From: Mumia sp. zg.B17
Lineage (GTDB): Bacteria > Actinomycetota > Actinomycetes > Propionibacteriales > Nocardioidaceae
Direction of reading: 5' to 3'
Length of the DNA: 64,000 nucleotides
NCBI RefSeq assembly: GCF_019550915.1
Contig: NZ_JAHWCI010000003.1
Coordinates: 1-64,000, forward strand
Shown in pieces: positions 48,901 to 56,260 of this stretch; position 1 is the stretch's first letter; each line of letters opens with the position of its first letter. The notes below the pieces were generated by a model that made no database searches, was not told the origin of the DNA, and worked only from the letters and a program-made list of their open reading frames with translations. The position numbers and the translations under genes are program-made.

Positions 48901-49793
48901 GCCCCCGCCTCGGCCGTACGATCTCCGCGGCCTCGAGCAACCTCGAGCGCACCGGCATCATGGCGTGGGACCTCGGCACGATCCCGACCGAGGTGACGTC
49001 GGTGAGCCGCGGGCACGAGGTCACGGCCTACCCGGCGCTCGTCGACCGCGGCACCCACGTCGACCTCCGGGTCTTCGCCTCCGCCCGGCACGCCGAGATC
49101 GCGACGCGGCAGGGCGTACGCCGTCTGCTGGCGTTGAACGTCCCGTCGCCGGCCGCGCAGGTGTCGAAGGACCTCGGGACCCGCACGCTGCTGGTGTTGG
49201 CCGGTTCGCCGTACCGCAGCACGTCCCTGCTGATGGCCGACTGCGTCCTGGCAGGGATCGACGCGGTCACCGGCCGTGCTGTCGTCCGCGACGCCGAGAC
49301 GTTCGGGCTGCTGCGTGAGCAGGTGCGTTCCGAGCTGTACGCCCAGACCTCGGCCGTGGCGCGTGAGGTGGAGCGGGTGATCTCCGACCTGGGATCCCTG
49401 CGGTCCGAGCTCGACGAGGCCCGCCGGACCAAGCCGGAGATCGTGCGCGACGTCGAGGTGCAGCTGTCGTGGCTGGTCTTCGACGGGTTCGTGTCCGAGA
49501 CCGGGCTCGAGCAGCTGCGTCACGTGCCTCGCTATCTCCGTGCCGCCGCGTTCCGCCTCCAGCACGCGACGGACCGCGGCGAGGAGGAGAACCGCCACAT
49601 CGTCCAGGACCTCGAGGCACGGTTCTATGAGGCGGTCGAAGCGCTTCCTGACATCGAGCGGCAGTCCGACGCGGTGGCGGCGGCTCGCTGGGCACTCGAA
49701 GAGCTGCGGGTCAGCCTCTTCGCGCAGCGTCTGCGTACCGCGGCCTCGGTCTCACCGAAGCGGGTCACGAAGCTCATCTCCGCCCTGAGGTGA
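45909..49793 (+). CDS. hrpA: ATP-dependent RNA helicase HrpA
   Basis: 1294-residue DEAH helicase, the length expected for HrpA. Walker A GATGSGKT (94-101), DEAH (191-194), motif III SAT in VVITSATIDPE, helicase C with QRAGRSGRTSDGICIRLYSE, and the long DUF3418 C-terminal part. In other bacteria HrpA rescues stalled or collided ribosomes on mRNA. The ATG follows AGGGGTTCTCGG. It converges with the lipoprotein gene with a six-base gap. Confidence 0.96.
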   Translation: MTVGELRTRLREVTLRDERRLRRRLDRAASQRDAARRTEQLADVEKDVAAAEARAAARRASVPDLDFPPELPVTERRDDIAAAIADHQVVVVAGATGSGKTTQLPKILLGLGRGVRGTIAHTQPRRIAARSVAARIAEETRTTLGETVGYAVRFDDRSGPSTLVRVMTDGVLLAEIHDDPMLLRYDTIVVDEAHERSLTIDFLLGYLRRLLPRRPDLKVVITSATIDPERFAAHFAAPDGSPAPIIEVSGRTYPVEVRYRPPSERADAGSGDVLAAIGDAVDELARESDGDVLVFLSGEREIRDTADMLRERKLRRTEILPLYGRLSAAEQHKVFEPHTGRRIVLATNVAETSLTVPGIRYVVDPGTARISRYSQRLKVQRLPIEPISQASASQRAGRSGRTSDGICIRLYSEEDFASRPEFTDPEILRTNLASVLLQMASLDLGPVEDFPFLDPPDRRAVRDGVGLLEELGALSDGARGMRSSLTTVGRQVATFPLDPRLARMLVAASSYGVLREMLVIVSALSIQDPRERPLEAQQQADTKHARFADPTSDFLAYLNLWNYLREQRRELSGNAFRRTVREEYLHYVRIREWQDVHAMLRDQCRGLGLDLGQSDGPPADPDRIHAAALAGLLSHIGLREGETRDYLGARNGRFAIFPGSGLAKKPPQWVVAAELVETSRLWARTVAKVEPAWIEREGAHLLKRTYSEPHWSRRRGAVMAHERVTLYGVPVVADRLVSYGPIDREVARELFIRHALVQGEWSTHHAFWTHNAEVIAEIEGLEDRVRRRDIRVDDETLFAFYDNRVGADVVSVRHFDTWWKKARRRTPDLLDLTPDDLVRDDAGDVALEAYPTTWESAGIDLPLSYAFEPESDVDGVTVDVPLERLADLDETAFLWGVPGYRQELVTALLRGLPKDVRRRLVPAPDVARRLLALPLDTTLPVAEAMSAGIRTLNGDVVAPGTFDLASLPRHLRVTFRVRDGEAEIARGKDLDALRAELRPRLGRTISAASSNLERTGIMAWDLGTIPTEVTSVSRGHEVTAYPALVDRGTHVDLRVFASARHAEIATRQGVRRLLALNVPSPAAQVSKDLGTRTLLVLAGSPYRSTSLLMADCVLAGIDAVTGRAVVRDAETFGLLREQVRSELYAQTSAVAREVERVISDLGSLRSELDEARRTKPEIVRDVEVQLSWLVFDGFVSETGLEQLRHVPRYLRAAAFRLQHATDRGEEENRHIVQDLEARFYEAVEALPDIERQSDAVAAARWALEELRVSLFAQRLRTAASVSPKRVTKLISALR

Positions 49794-49799
49794 CGCACC

Positions 49800-50279
49800 T
49801 CAGCCGATCGCGACCGACTCCTCCGAGTACGGCGAGGCGACCGGTGCCAGGGTGCCCAACGGCTCGGTGAGGGGAACGGAGGTGGTGGCGGCCTTCACGG
49901 TGCCCGGCTCGCAGTCGTCCTGGCGCCCGATCACGATCGTCACCTGGAGCTGAGTCTTGGTGCGACGCTGCGCGAATCCGGCCAGCTTCTCACACGTCGC
50001 GTCGCTCGCCTCGTACGTGACGTCGACGGCCCGGGCGTCGGGCCGGCCAGTGACGGAGGTGACCTTCGCGGTGCGGTAGGACTCCCACGAGGTGTCGATC
50101 ATCGTCAGGCCGCGCAGCTCTCCGAGACTCCCGAGGGTCGGGGCCGCGGGGGTGGCGGGCCCTGGCGCCGGCACGGGCTCCTCGGTCTCCGAGCACCCCG
50201 CGAGGGCGATCACCGACACCGTCGCAGCGGACAGTGCGAGGGCGGCACGACGCCGCGAACGTCCCGAGAAGGTGTTCAT
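49800..50279 (-). CDS. Secreted lipoprotein, function unknown
   Basis: 159 residues. A type II signal peptide ends in the lipobox LAGC (Cys29), after an RSRRR n-region, followed by a Pro/Ala-rich linker and a ~110-residue domain with one Cys pair (DATCEKL and QDDCEPG). No family was recognised. TACGGT lies seven bases before the ATG; the AGGAG between them may still act as a ribosome site. Confidence 0.8.
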   Translation of the reverse strand: MNTFSGRSRRRAALALSAATVSVIALAGCSETEEPVPAPGPATPAAPTLGSLGELRGLTMIDTSWESYRTAKVTSVTGRPDARAVDVTYEASDATCEKLAGFAQRRTKTQLQVTIVIGRQDDCEPGTVKAATTSVPLTEPLGTLAPVASPYSEESVAIG

Positions 50280-50286
50280 CGCTCCT

Positions 50287-50292
50287 ACCGTA
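50287..50292 (-). promoter_or_regulatory. -10 box of the lipoprotein gene
   Basis: TACGGT lies seven bases before the ATG at 50279. Confidence 0.5.
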
Positions 50293-50362
50293 CCGGGGCC
50301 TTCAGTTCGACCCGCGCCGGCTCGGCCACGCTGCGACCAGCGTCACGCACCGGGTGAGGCCC

Positions 50363-50389
50363 GGTCGGGCGCCGCGACGGCGCCCGACC
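50363..50389 (-). terminator. Hairpin after the FKBP gene
   Basis: Twelve-base perfect arms (50363-50374, 50378-50389) with a CGA loop start 16 bases after the FKBP stop. No U tract, so termination may need other factors. Confidence 0.55.
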
Positions 50390-50404
50390 AGGGAAGACGT
50401 CTGC

Positions 50405-50773
50405 TCAGCCGACGCCGAGCAGGTCGATCACGAAGATCAGCGGCTCGCCGGACAGCGGGTGACCGCCGCCTGCGGCGCCGTACGCCTTGTGCGGCGGGAT
50501 GGTGAGCTGACGGCGCCCACCGACCTTCATCCCGGGGATGCCCTCCTGCCATCCCTGGATCAGACCCTGCAGCGGGAACCGGATCGACTCGCCGCGGTTC
50601 CACGACGCGTCGAACTCCGCGCCGTCACGGAACTTCACGCCGACGTAGTGCACGGTCACGTAGTCGCCGGGCTTGGCCTCGGCGCCGGTGCCCTCCACGA
50701 TGTCGAGGATGTCGAGGTCCTCCGGCTCGTCGCCCTCGGGGAACTCGATGACTGGCTTCTCGAGATTGCTCAT
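50405..50773 (-). CDS. FKBP-type peptidyl-prolyl isomerase
   Basis: 122-residue single-domain FKBP, predicted cytoplasmic as no signal peptide is seen. Conserved core: VTVHYVGVKFRDGAEFDAS, GLIQGWQEGIPGMKVGGRR, LTIPPHKAYGAAGGG and LIFVIDLLGVG. Catalyses proline cis/trans isomerisation to aid folding. ATG 50773 is used; an upstream region of 206 bases carries the tandem and inverted repeats described below. Confidence 0.93.
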   Translation of the reverse strand: MSNLEKPVIEFPEGDEPEDLDILDIVEGTGAEAKPGDYVTVHYVGVKFRDGAEFDASWNRGESIRFPLQGLIQGWQEGIPGMKVGGRRQLTIPPHKAYGAAGGGHPLSGEPLIFVIDLLGVG

Positions 50774-50822
50774 TCCCCTACCCTCCCAGATCCTCGGCAC
50801 TCTGGCGCCCGGCGGTGCGGCC

Positions 50823-50879
50823 CCACCCCGCGACGCCCCACCCGCGACGCCCTACCCGCGACGCCCCACCCGCGATTCG
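50823..50879. repeat. 14-15 bp tandem repeat upstream of the FKBP gene
   Basis: Units of CCACCCGCGACGCC: a 15-base copy (50823-50837), two 14-base copies (50838-50851, 50852-50865, one C/T change) and a partial copy running into the large inverted repeat at 50872. Confidence 0.75.
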
Positions 50880-50933
50880 GTGAGGAGATCGGGCTCGTAC
50901 GGCACGAACGTCCCGATCTCCTCACCGAATCGC
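50872..50933. repeat. 22-bp perfect inverted repeat between MarR and FKBP genes
   Basis: Arms 50872-50893 and 50912-50933 are exactly complementary, with an 18-base spacer that contains a further TCGT/ACGA pair. It is 46 bases after the MarR stop and may terminate that gene; no U tract. Arm length and perfection also fit an intergenic palindromic element. Confidence 0.75.
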
Positions 50934-50979
50934 CGTCGGGGCCGGGGCGAGGAGGGCGGGGCGAGCGTACGGCGGGCGG

Positions 50980-51459
50980 CTACTCCGTGGGAGCTTCGAG
51001 CCCGGTGTTGAGGCGGCCCAACAACGACGCGAGGGTGTCGAGGTCGTCCTCGGTCCAGTCGGCGATCGCCCGGGCGAGTCGCGCCCGTCGAGTCGCACGC
51101 ACCTCCGCCAGCCGCTCTCGCGCCACCTCGGTGAGGGAGATGAGCCTGGCCCGACCGTCCGTCGGGTCCGGCACGCGCTCCACGAGTCCGAGCTGCTCCA
51201 GCTGGGCAATCCCCCGGCTGACCGTCGACTTGTGCACGCTCACCGCATCGGCGAGGTCGGAACCGCGGACTCCGTGCCCACCACCTGGCCGCGCATCGAC
51301 GATGGCCACGAGCAGCATGTAGGACGCGAAGTCCAGGTCAGGGTGGATCCGGTTGATGGTGCCCAGCCCGCGCAGGCGAGAGCGGCGTAGCAGACGGGTG
51401 ACCTCGTACTCGACGTCGTGCTCGACGCCGGCAAACGCCTGATCGGGGATCGTCGTCAT
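50980..51459 (-). CDS. MarR-family transcriptional regulator
   Basis: 159 residues. Winged helix with RGSDLADAVSVHKSTVSRGI (recognition helix) and the wing DPTDGRARLISLTEVARERL. MarR proteins often sense phenolics or oxidants; its target is not clear, since the neighbours are an FKBP gene and an acyl-CoA dehydrogenase pair. ATG 51459 opens the conserved region. Its own upstream gap holds the hairpin of the acyl-CoA dehydrogenase operon. Confidence 0.87.
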   Translation of the reverse strand: MTTIPDQAFAGVEHDVEYEVTRLLRRSRLRGLGTINRIHPDLDFASYMLLVAIVDARPGGGHGVRGSDLADAVSVHKSTVSRGIAQLEQLGLVERVPDPTDGRARLISLTEVARERLAEVRATRRARLARAIADWTEDDLDTLASLLGRLNTGLEAPTE

Positions 51460-51539
51460 AGCGCAAGCTCCGGTTCGGTGCAGGGAGGCGACCACGTCCG
51501 CCGGGCAGGTTGCCCGCACGGTCAGGGCCCAGCGTATCC

Positions 51540-51587
51540 GCCCGGACCGGTCACGCGGACCCAGATGACCGCGTGACCGGTCCGGGC
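51540..51587 (-). terminator. 19-bp hairpin after the acyl-CoA dehydrogenase operon
   Basis: Arms 51540-51558 and 51569-51587 are perfectly complementary with a 10-base loop, beginning nine bases after the stop of the second dehydrogenase gene. No U tract. Confidence 0.6.
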
Positions 51588-51596
51588 ACGATCACC

Positions 51597-52805
51597 TCAG
51601 CGCAGCTCCGTCGACGTCAGGCCCAGCACGCGACGCGCGATGATGAGCTGCTGGATCTGCTGCGTGCCCTCGAAGATGTCGAGGATCTTGGAGTCGCGCG
51701 CCCACTTCTCGAGGAGCTCGTCCTCCGAGTAGCCCAACGTGCCCACCAGCTCCACACAGCGCAGCGTGACCTGGTTGCAGACGCGCCCGGCCTTCGCCTT
51801 GGCCATCGACGCCTCGAGGGAGTTGGGCAGGCGGTTGTCGGCCATCCACGCCGCGGTGAGCATGAGGAGGTGCGCAGCCTCCCAGTCGGCCTCCATCTGG
51901 AGGTACGCCGCCGCGGCGGCCGACTGGGCGAGCACCGGCCGGTCGTAGTCGATGTCGACCCCCGCGTCCTCGAGGATCTCGCGGGTGCGTTCGAGCGCCG
52001 CACGCGCGCACCCCACGGCCATCGCCGCCACCAGCGGCCGGGTGTTGTCGAAGGTCTGCATGACCCCGGCGAACCCCTTGTCGGTGTGCACCTCGGGGTC
52101 GCCGAGCAGGTTCTCGGCGGGCACACGGCAGTTGTCGAGCATGATGGTGGCGGTGTCCGACGCCTTGATGCCGAGCTTGTGCTCCAGCCGCTCGACCCGG
52201 ATGCCCGGCAACGACTTCGGCACCACGAACGACTTGATCGCCGCCCGCCCCAGCGCCTTGTCGAGCGTCGCCCACACGACCACCGCGTCGCTGCGCTCGC
52301 CGGAGGTGACGTAGATCTTCTCCCCGTTGAGGACGTAGACGTCCCCGTCCTTGGTCGCGGTCGTCGTGATCGCGGCCGAGTCCGAGCCGCAGCCGGGCTC
52401 GGTGATCGCCATCGACGCCCACATGCCCTTGAAGCGCTCGAGCTGCTCGTCGGTGGCGACCGAGGCGATCGCGGAGTTGCCGAGCCCTTGGCGCGGCAGC
52501 GACAGGGTGAGCCCGACGTCACCCCAGCAGGTCTCGGCGACCGACAGGACGGAGGCCATGTTGGAGCCGTTGCGGACCGCCGTGCCGGTCTCCGCGGCGC
52601 GGCGCACCCCGGCGGCCCCGGCGCCCTGGCCCTCGCCGGAGTCGCCCATGCCGTCGACGACGGCGGCGAGCATGTCGAGCTCCTTGGGATACTCGTGCTC
52701 GGCAAGGTCGTACTTGCGGGAGTTGGCCCGCATGAACTCGGCAGCGACCCGATGGGCCTGCGCGACGAACCCGCGGAACTTGTTGGGCGTCTCGAGATTG
52801 ATCAT
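51597..52805 (-). CDS. Acyl-CoA dehydrogenase (subunit 1)
   Basis: 402 residues. FAD-dependent alpha,beta-dehydrogenation of an acyl-CoA. Motifs: MAITEPGCGSDSAAITTTA and LNGEKIYVTSGERSDAVVVW (FAD-binding strand), and the C-terminal signature ARDSKILDIFEGTQQIQQLI with a catalytic-region Glu. It is the second gene of an operon with another dehydrogenase, 27 bases downstream of it. It may form a heteromeric enzyme with that partner. Substrate unknown. Confidence 0.9.
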   Translation of the reverse strand: MINLETPNKFRGFVAQAHRVAAEFMRANSRKYDLAEHEYPKELDMLAAVVDGMGDSGEGQGAGAAGVRRAAETGTAVRNGSNMASVLSVAETCWGDVGLTLSLPRQGLGNSAIASVATDEQLERFKGMWASMAITEPGCGSDSAAITTTATKDGDVYVLNGEKIYVTSGERSDAVVVWATLDKALGRAAIKSFVVPKSLPGIRVERLEHKLGIKASDTATIMLDNCRVPAENLLGDPEVHTDKGFAGVMQTFDNTRPLVAAMAVGCARAALERTREILEDAGVDIDYDRPVLAQSAAAAAYLQMEADWEAAHLLMLTAAWMADNRLPNSLEASMAKAKAGRVCNQVTLRCVELVGTLGYSEDELLEKWARDSKILDIFEGTQQIQQLIIARRVLGLTSTELR

Positions 52806-52832
52806 CTGCTCTTGTCTCCTCCTGGCAGCCCC

Positions 52833-54158
52833 TCAGACGAGGAGGCCGCCCTCCATGACGCCGACCGCACGCAGGTCGCGGTACCACCGCTCGACCGGGT
52901 GCTCCTTGGTGAAGCCGTGACCGCCGAGGAGCTGCACCCCGTCGGTGCCGATCTTCATGCCGTACTCCGTGCACAGACGGCGCGACAGCGCCGCCTCGCG
53001 GGCGAACGACCGGCCGAGGTCGGCGCGGGAGGCCGCACGCAACGTCGCCAGGCGTGCGCCTTCGAGCTCGGTCGCCATGTCCGCCACCATGAACGCCACG
53101 CTCTGACGGTGGGCGACGGGCTCGCCGAACGCCTTGCGCTCCTTGACGTACGGGATCACGTAGTCGAGCACGGCGCGCATGGCGCCGACGGCCAGGCTGC
53201 TCCACGCGATCCGGGCAAGGCGGACGCTGTCGGCGTACGAGGTGATGCTCTCGGGCAGCAGGGCCTCGGCCGGCACGGTCACGCCGTCGAGGACGAGTCG
53301 CGACAGTGCGGCCGCTCGCAGGCCCATCGACGGGTCGGTCTCGATGGTGATGCCCGGCGTGCTCGACTCGAGCACGAACAGCGCCGGCCGCCCGTCGTCG
53401 GTCGTCGCGGCCACCACGAAGAGCTCGGCAGACGCTCCCCGGATCACCCCCGACTTCACCCCGTCCAGCACGAAGCCGCCGCCAGGGACCGAGCGTGCGG
53501 TCGTCCGCGGTCCGAACGGGTCGAACAGCGCCCGCGGCTCGGCCACGGCGAGCGCGGCAGCCGGGACGTCGGAGCCGGTGAACGCCGGCAGGTACGTCGC
53601 CTGCTGGGTGCTGTCGCCCCACAACCCGATCGCCGTCGCCACCGACCCCGGCGCGAGGAGACTGGCAGCGATCCCCATGTCGCCACGGCCGAGCGCCTCG
53701 GCCACCAGAGCGCCCGTCGTGGCAGAGCGCTCCGCGGCGAGTCCTCCGAGGTCCTCCGGGAGACCGGTCAGCGTGAGCCCGAGCTCGTACGCCTGGGTGA
53801 AGAGGTCGGCGGGCGTGTCGAGGGCCGTCTCGGCCTTCTCGACCGCGGGGATGACGACCTCCCTGGCGAACTCGGCGACGACGTCGACCATCATCTGCTG
53901 GTCCTCGGTCGGCGTGAGATCGAAGACGCCGGTGGTGGGCGCCGCCGTGGGGCGCACCGGTGCGCCGCGTCCGGGCACTCGTCGGAAGCCCCGGCTCACG
54001 GCGCCTGCCGTGCGGAAGCCGACGCGCGCCCCGTGGTAGGCCACCTGCTCGGAGGGGTGGCGGAGGTTGAGTCGGTCGAGCACCGGCATCGAGGCGATCC
54101 GGTTGAGGACGGCGAGACCCTTGCTCATGGGGTCTCGGCGCGTCGAGTGCGCTGTCAC
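52833..54158 (-). CDS. Acyl-CoA dehydrogenase (subunit 2, divergent C-terminus)
   Basis: 441 residues. Typical fold with LTPTEDQQMMVDVVAEFARE, ASLLAPGSVATAIGLWGDS and KERKAFGEPVAHRQSVAFMV. The end, RDLRAVGVMEGGLLV, lacks the usual EGTxxI tail, and the FAD strand is unusual, so it could be a partner subunit rather than a complete enzyme, as in actinobacterial alpha2-beta2 dehydrogenases. GTG 54158 is chosen for the GAGGAG before it. Confidence 0.83.
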   Translation of the reverse strand: MTAHSTRRDPMSKGLAVLNRIASMPVLDRLNLRHPSEQVAYHGARVGFRTAGAVSRGFRRVPGRGAPVRPTAAPTTGVFDLTPTEDQQMMVDVVAEFAREVVIPAVEKAETALDTPADLFTQAYELGLTLTGLPEDLGGLAAERSATTGALVAEALGRGDMGIAASLLAPGSVATAIGLWGDSTQQATYLPAFTGSDVPAAALAVAEPRALFDPFGPRTTARSVPGGGFVLDGVKSGVIRGASAELFVVAATTDDGRPALFVLESSTPGITIETDPSMGLRAAALSRLVLDGVTVPAEALLPESITSYADSVRLARIAWSSLAVGAMRAVLDYVIPYVKERKAFGEPVAHRQSVAFMVADMATELEGARLATLRAASRADLGRSFAREAALSRRLCTEYGMKIGTDGVQLLGGHGFTKEHPVERWYRDLRAVGVMEGGLLV

Positions 54159-54199
54159 AGCGTCTCCTCGTGGTCGGAAAGGCAGAACCTGTGACGCCC

Positions 54200-54220
54200 A
54201 CTGTAACTGTGAGTTGCAAC
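54200..54220 (-). promoter_or_regulatory. Candidate promoter/operator of the acyl-CoA dehydrogenase operon
   Basis: TACAGT (minus strand, 54200-54205) is a -10-like hexamer. It overlaps an imperfect palindrome GTAACT-gtg-AGTTGC and the perfect GTTGCAAC (54213-54220), a likely repressor-type site. Confidence 0.4.
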
Positions 54221-54252
54221 CTCGCGCATCCATCCTGAAGAACAAGGTCGGA

Positions 54253-54258
54253 TACCCT
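54253..54258 (+). promoter_or_regulatory. -10 box of def
   Basis: TACCCT would start transcription near 54265, leaving a leader of about 40 bases with AAGGAG before the TTG start. Confidence 0.45.
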
Positions 54259-54304
54259 GCCCTGGTCAGCCCGTCGGCCGAAGTTCCGTGCGAAGGAGCC
54301 CCTG

Positions 54305-54898
54305 TTGCCCGTCTCCCTGCCCTCCGGAGGAACGGTACGTCCGATCACCCGTTGGGGTGAGCCCGTGATGCACCGCAAGCTCGCACCGGTGACCTCGTAC
54401 GACGCCGACCTCGAGCAGCTGGTCGCCGACATGTTCGCGACGATGTACGCGGCCGAGGGTGCAGGGCTCGCGGCGAACCAGATCGGCGTGGACCTCCAGG
54501 TGTTCGTCTTCGACTGCACCGACGGTGACAACAAGCGGGTGGCCGGCGTCGTCTGCAACCCGGTCCTGACCCTCCCCGAGCCCGGCGACCGCAACCTCGA
54601 CGACAGCGAGGAGGGCTGCCTCTCCCTTCCCGGTGCCTACTCGTACTGCGCCCGGCCCGACTGGTCGCGCGTCGAGGGCACCGACCACACCGGCGCGCCG
54701 GTCACCTACGTCGGCGAGGGCGGCACGCTCGCGCGCTGCCTCCAGCACGAGACCGATCACCTGATGGGCACGGTCTTCGGCGACCGTGTCCCGGCGCGGG
54801 CCCGCAAGAAGCTCTTCAAGCAGGCCGAGGCGATCGCGGAGGACTACCCCGCCGACTGGCCCGCCGTCGCGCGCGTCACCTCGGCGCACGACCTCTGA
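54305..54898 (+). CDS. def: Peptide deformylase
   Basis: Removes the formyl group from the initiating methionine of nascent proteins. 197 residues with all three motifs: EGAGLAANQIG, EEGCLSLPG (metal Cys) and QHETDHLMG (HExxH). The start is a TTG, unusual but with AAGGAG (54293-54298) six bases upstream and no better start nearby. Convergent with the SpoU gene, one base between stop codons. Confidence 0.94.
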   Translation: MPVSLPSGGTVRPITRWGEPVMHRKLAPVTSYDADLEQLVADMFATMYAAEGAGLAANQIGVDLQVFVFDCTDGDNKRVAGVVCNPVLTLPEPGDRNLDDSEEGCLSLPGAYSYCARPDWSRVEGTDHTGAPVTYVGEGGTLARCLQHETDHLMGTVFGDRVPARARKKLFKQAEAIAEDYPADWPAVARVTSAHDL

Positions 54899-54899
54899 C

Positions 54900-55718
54900 C
54901 TAGCCGACCGCAGGTCCGGCCAACGCCCAGCAGGCGACCGCCGTCGCGGCTGCGACGTTGAGCGAGTCGATGTCGGCGGCCATCGGGATCGTCACGCGTA
55001 CGTCGGCGCTGCGGCTCCAGTGCGGTGACAGGCCGTCGCCCTCGGCGCCGACGAGGAGCGCGATCTTCTCCCCCGGGTCGGCCGGCGCCACGTCGCGCAG
55101 GTCTCGAGCGTCCTCGGCGAGCGTCATCGCGAGACTGGTCCAGCCGAGCGACCGAAGCAGCTCCGGGAACCCGTACCAGTCGTCGACCCGGGCGTACGGC
55201 AGCCAGAACACCGACCCCATCGACACCTTGACGGCTCGACGGTAGAGCGGGTCGGCGCACCGTGGGGACAGGATCACCGCGTCGAAGCCGAGGGCTGCGA
55301 CGCTGCGGAACACCGCGCCGACGTTGGTGTGGTCCATGAGGTCCTCGGCGACGACCACACGGCGGGCGTTCGCCAGGACCTCCTCGACCGGGGGCACCGG
55401 CTTCCGGTCCAGGCTCGCGAGCGCACCCCGGTGGACGTGGAAGCCGGTCACCCGCTCGATCTCCGCCTCCGGCATGACGAAGACCGGCGCGTCGGTGGTG
55501 TCGAGCACGTCGGAGAGCGTCTCCAGCCACCGCGGCGCCATCAGAAACGAGCGTGCTTGGTGGCCGGACTCCACCGCTCGCCGGACCACCTTCTCCCCCT
55601 CGGCGATGAAGACTCCGCGCTCGGACTCGAGCAGCTTGCGCAGCTGCACGTCGCGGAGGTCGACGTAGTCCCTCAGCCGAGCGTCTGCCGGGTCGTCGAC
55701 GGCGACGACCTCAGCCAT
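54900..55718 (-). CDS. SpoU/TrmH-family RNA 2'-O-methyltransferase
   Basis: 272 residues. The N-terminal substrate-binding domain has ESERGVFIAEGEKVVRRAVE. The SPOUT knot has motif 1 NVGAVFRSVAALGFD, motif 2 LVGAEGDGLSP and motif 3 IPMAADIDSLNVAAATAV. Methylates a tRNA or rRNA ribose; the exact site is not predictable. The ATG overlaps the siroheme gene stop by eight bases (ATGGCTGA). Confidence 0.9.
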   Translation of the reverse strand: MAEVVAVDDPADARLRDYVDLRDVQLRKLLESERGVFIAEGEKVVRRAVESGHQARSFLMAPRWLETLSDVLDTTDAPVFVMPEAEIERVTGFHVHRGALASLDRKPVPPVEEVLANARRVVVAEDLMDHTNVGAVFRSVAALGFDAVILSPRCADPLYRRAVKVSMGSVFWLPYARVDDWYGFPELLRSLGWTSLAMTLAEDARDLRDVAPADPGEKIALLVGAEGDGLSPHWSRSADVRVTIPMAADIDSLNVAAATAVACWALAGPAVG

Positions 55719-56193
55719 CGGCGCCGTCTCGCAGGGAGTCGAGCAGCCGGTCGCGCGTCCGCGCCGACCGAGCCGGGTCACGGTTGGAGAGGACCGCGAC
55801 CGTCGTCTGGTGCACGTGCCCGACCGCGGGAGTCCACGCGGTGCCGAGGGGGGCGTCGTCCGCGCGCACGCAGAAGATCCGCGCCTCGGTCGCCTCGTCG
55901 ACGACGGCGGCGTTCACCGCCGGCCGGTCCGTCGAGGCCATCGCGTACCACGCGCCGGCCAGATCCCCCGTCTCGTACTCCCGCTCCACGAGGGCGATCT
56001 CGCCCCGTGACGCCGCCTCGCGGACGACCGGGTCGACCTTGGGCGACACGACCGTCACGGCGGCCCCCGCGTCGAGGAACGCGGGCAGACGGCGCGCGGC
56101 GACGTGGCCACCCCCGACCACGACCACCCGCCGACCGGCGAGGATCAGCCCTGAGGGGTATGGCGGGTGCGGCAGTCCGGGTCCGTGGCTCAC
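55711..56193 (-). CDS. Precorrin-2 dehydrogenase (siroheme synthase-like, NAD domain)
   Basis: 160 residues matching the NAD-binding half of CysG/Met8: LILAGRRVVVVGGGHVAARR at the N-terminus, EREYETGDLAGAWYAMAST, and VNAAVVDEA with FCVRADD. It should oxidise precorrin-2 to sirohydrochlorin; the methyltransferase and helical ferrochelatase tail are reduced or absent, so a separate chelatase may be needed. GTG start with a leaderless -10. Coupled to the SpoU gene. Confidence 0.83.
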   Translation of the reverse strand: MSHGPGLPHPPYPSGLILAGRRVVVVGGGHVAARRLPAFLDAGAAVTVVSPKVDPVVREAASRGEIALVEREYETGDLAGAWYAMASTDRPAVNAAVVDEATEARIFCVRADDAPLGTAWTPAVGHVHQTTVAVLSNRDPARSARTRDRLLDSLRDGADG

Positions 56194-56199
56194 AGCTCG

Positions 56200-56205
56200 A
56201 TGCTA
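56200..56205 (-). promoter_or_regulatory. -10 box of the siroheme gene (leaderless)
   Basis: TAGCAT lies six bases before the GTG at 56193. Confidence 0.5.
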
Positions 56206-56222
56206 ACCAGGTCCCTTCGCGA

Positions 56223-56228
56223 TACCGT
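56223..56228 (+). promoter_or_regulatory. -10 box of the PEBP-like gene
   Basis: TACCGT precedes a leader of about 26 bases with AAGGAG (56250-56255). Confidence 0.45.
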
Positions 56229-56260
56229 CCGGTGGAGATCCCCTACTCGAAGGAGTGCCG

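Noticed and set aside
51510-54194. 894-codon plus-strand open frame opposite the acyl-CoA dehydrogenases
   Set aside because: Antisense shadow of two real genes with full families; composition biased to Arg/Leu/Asp.
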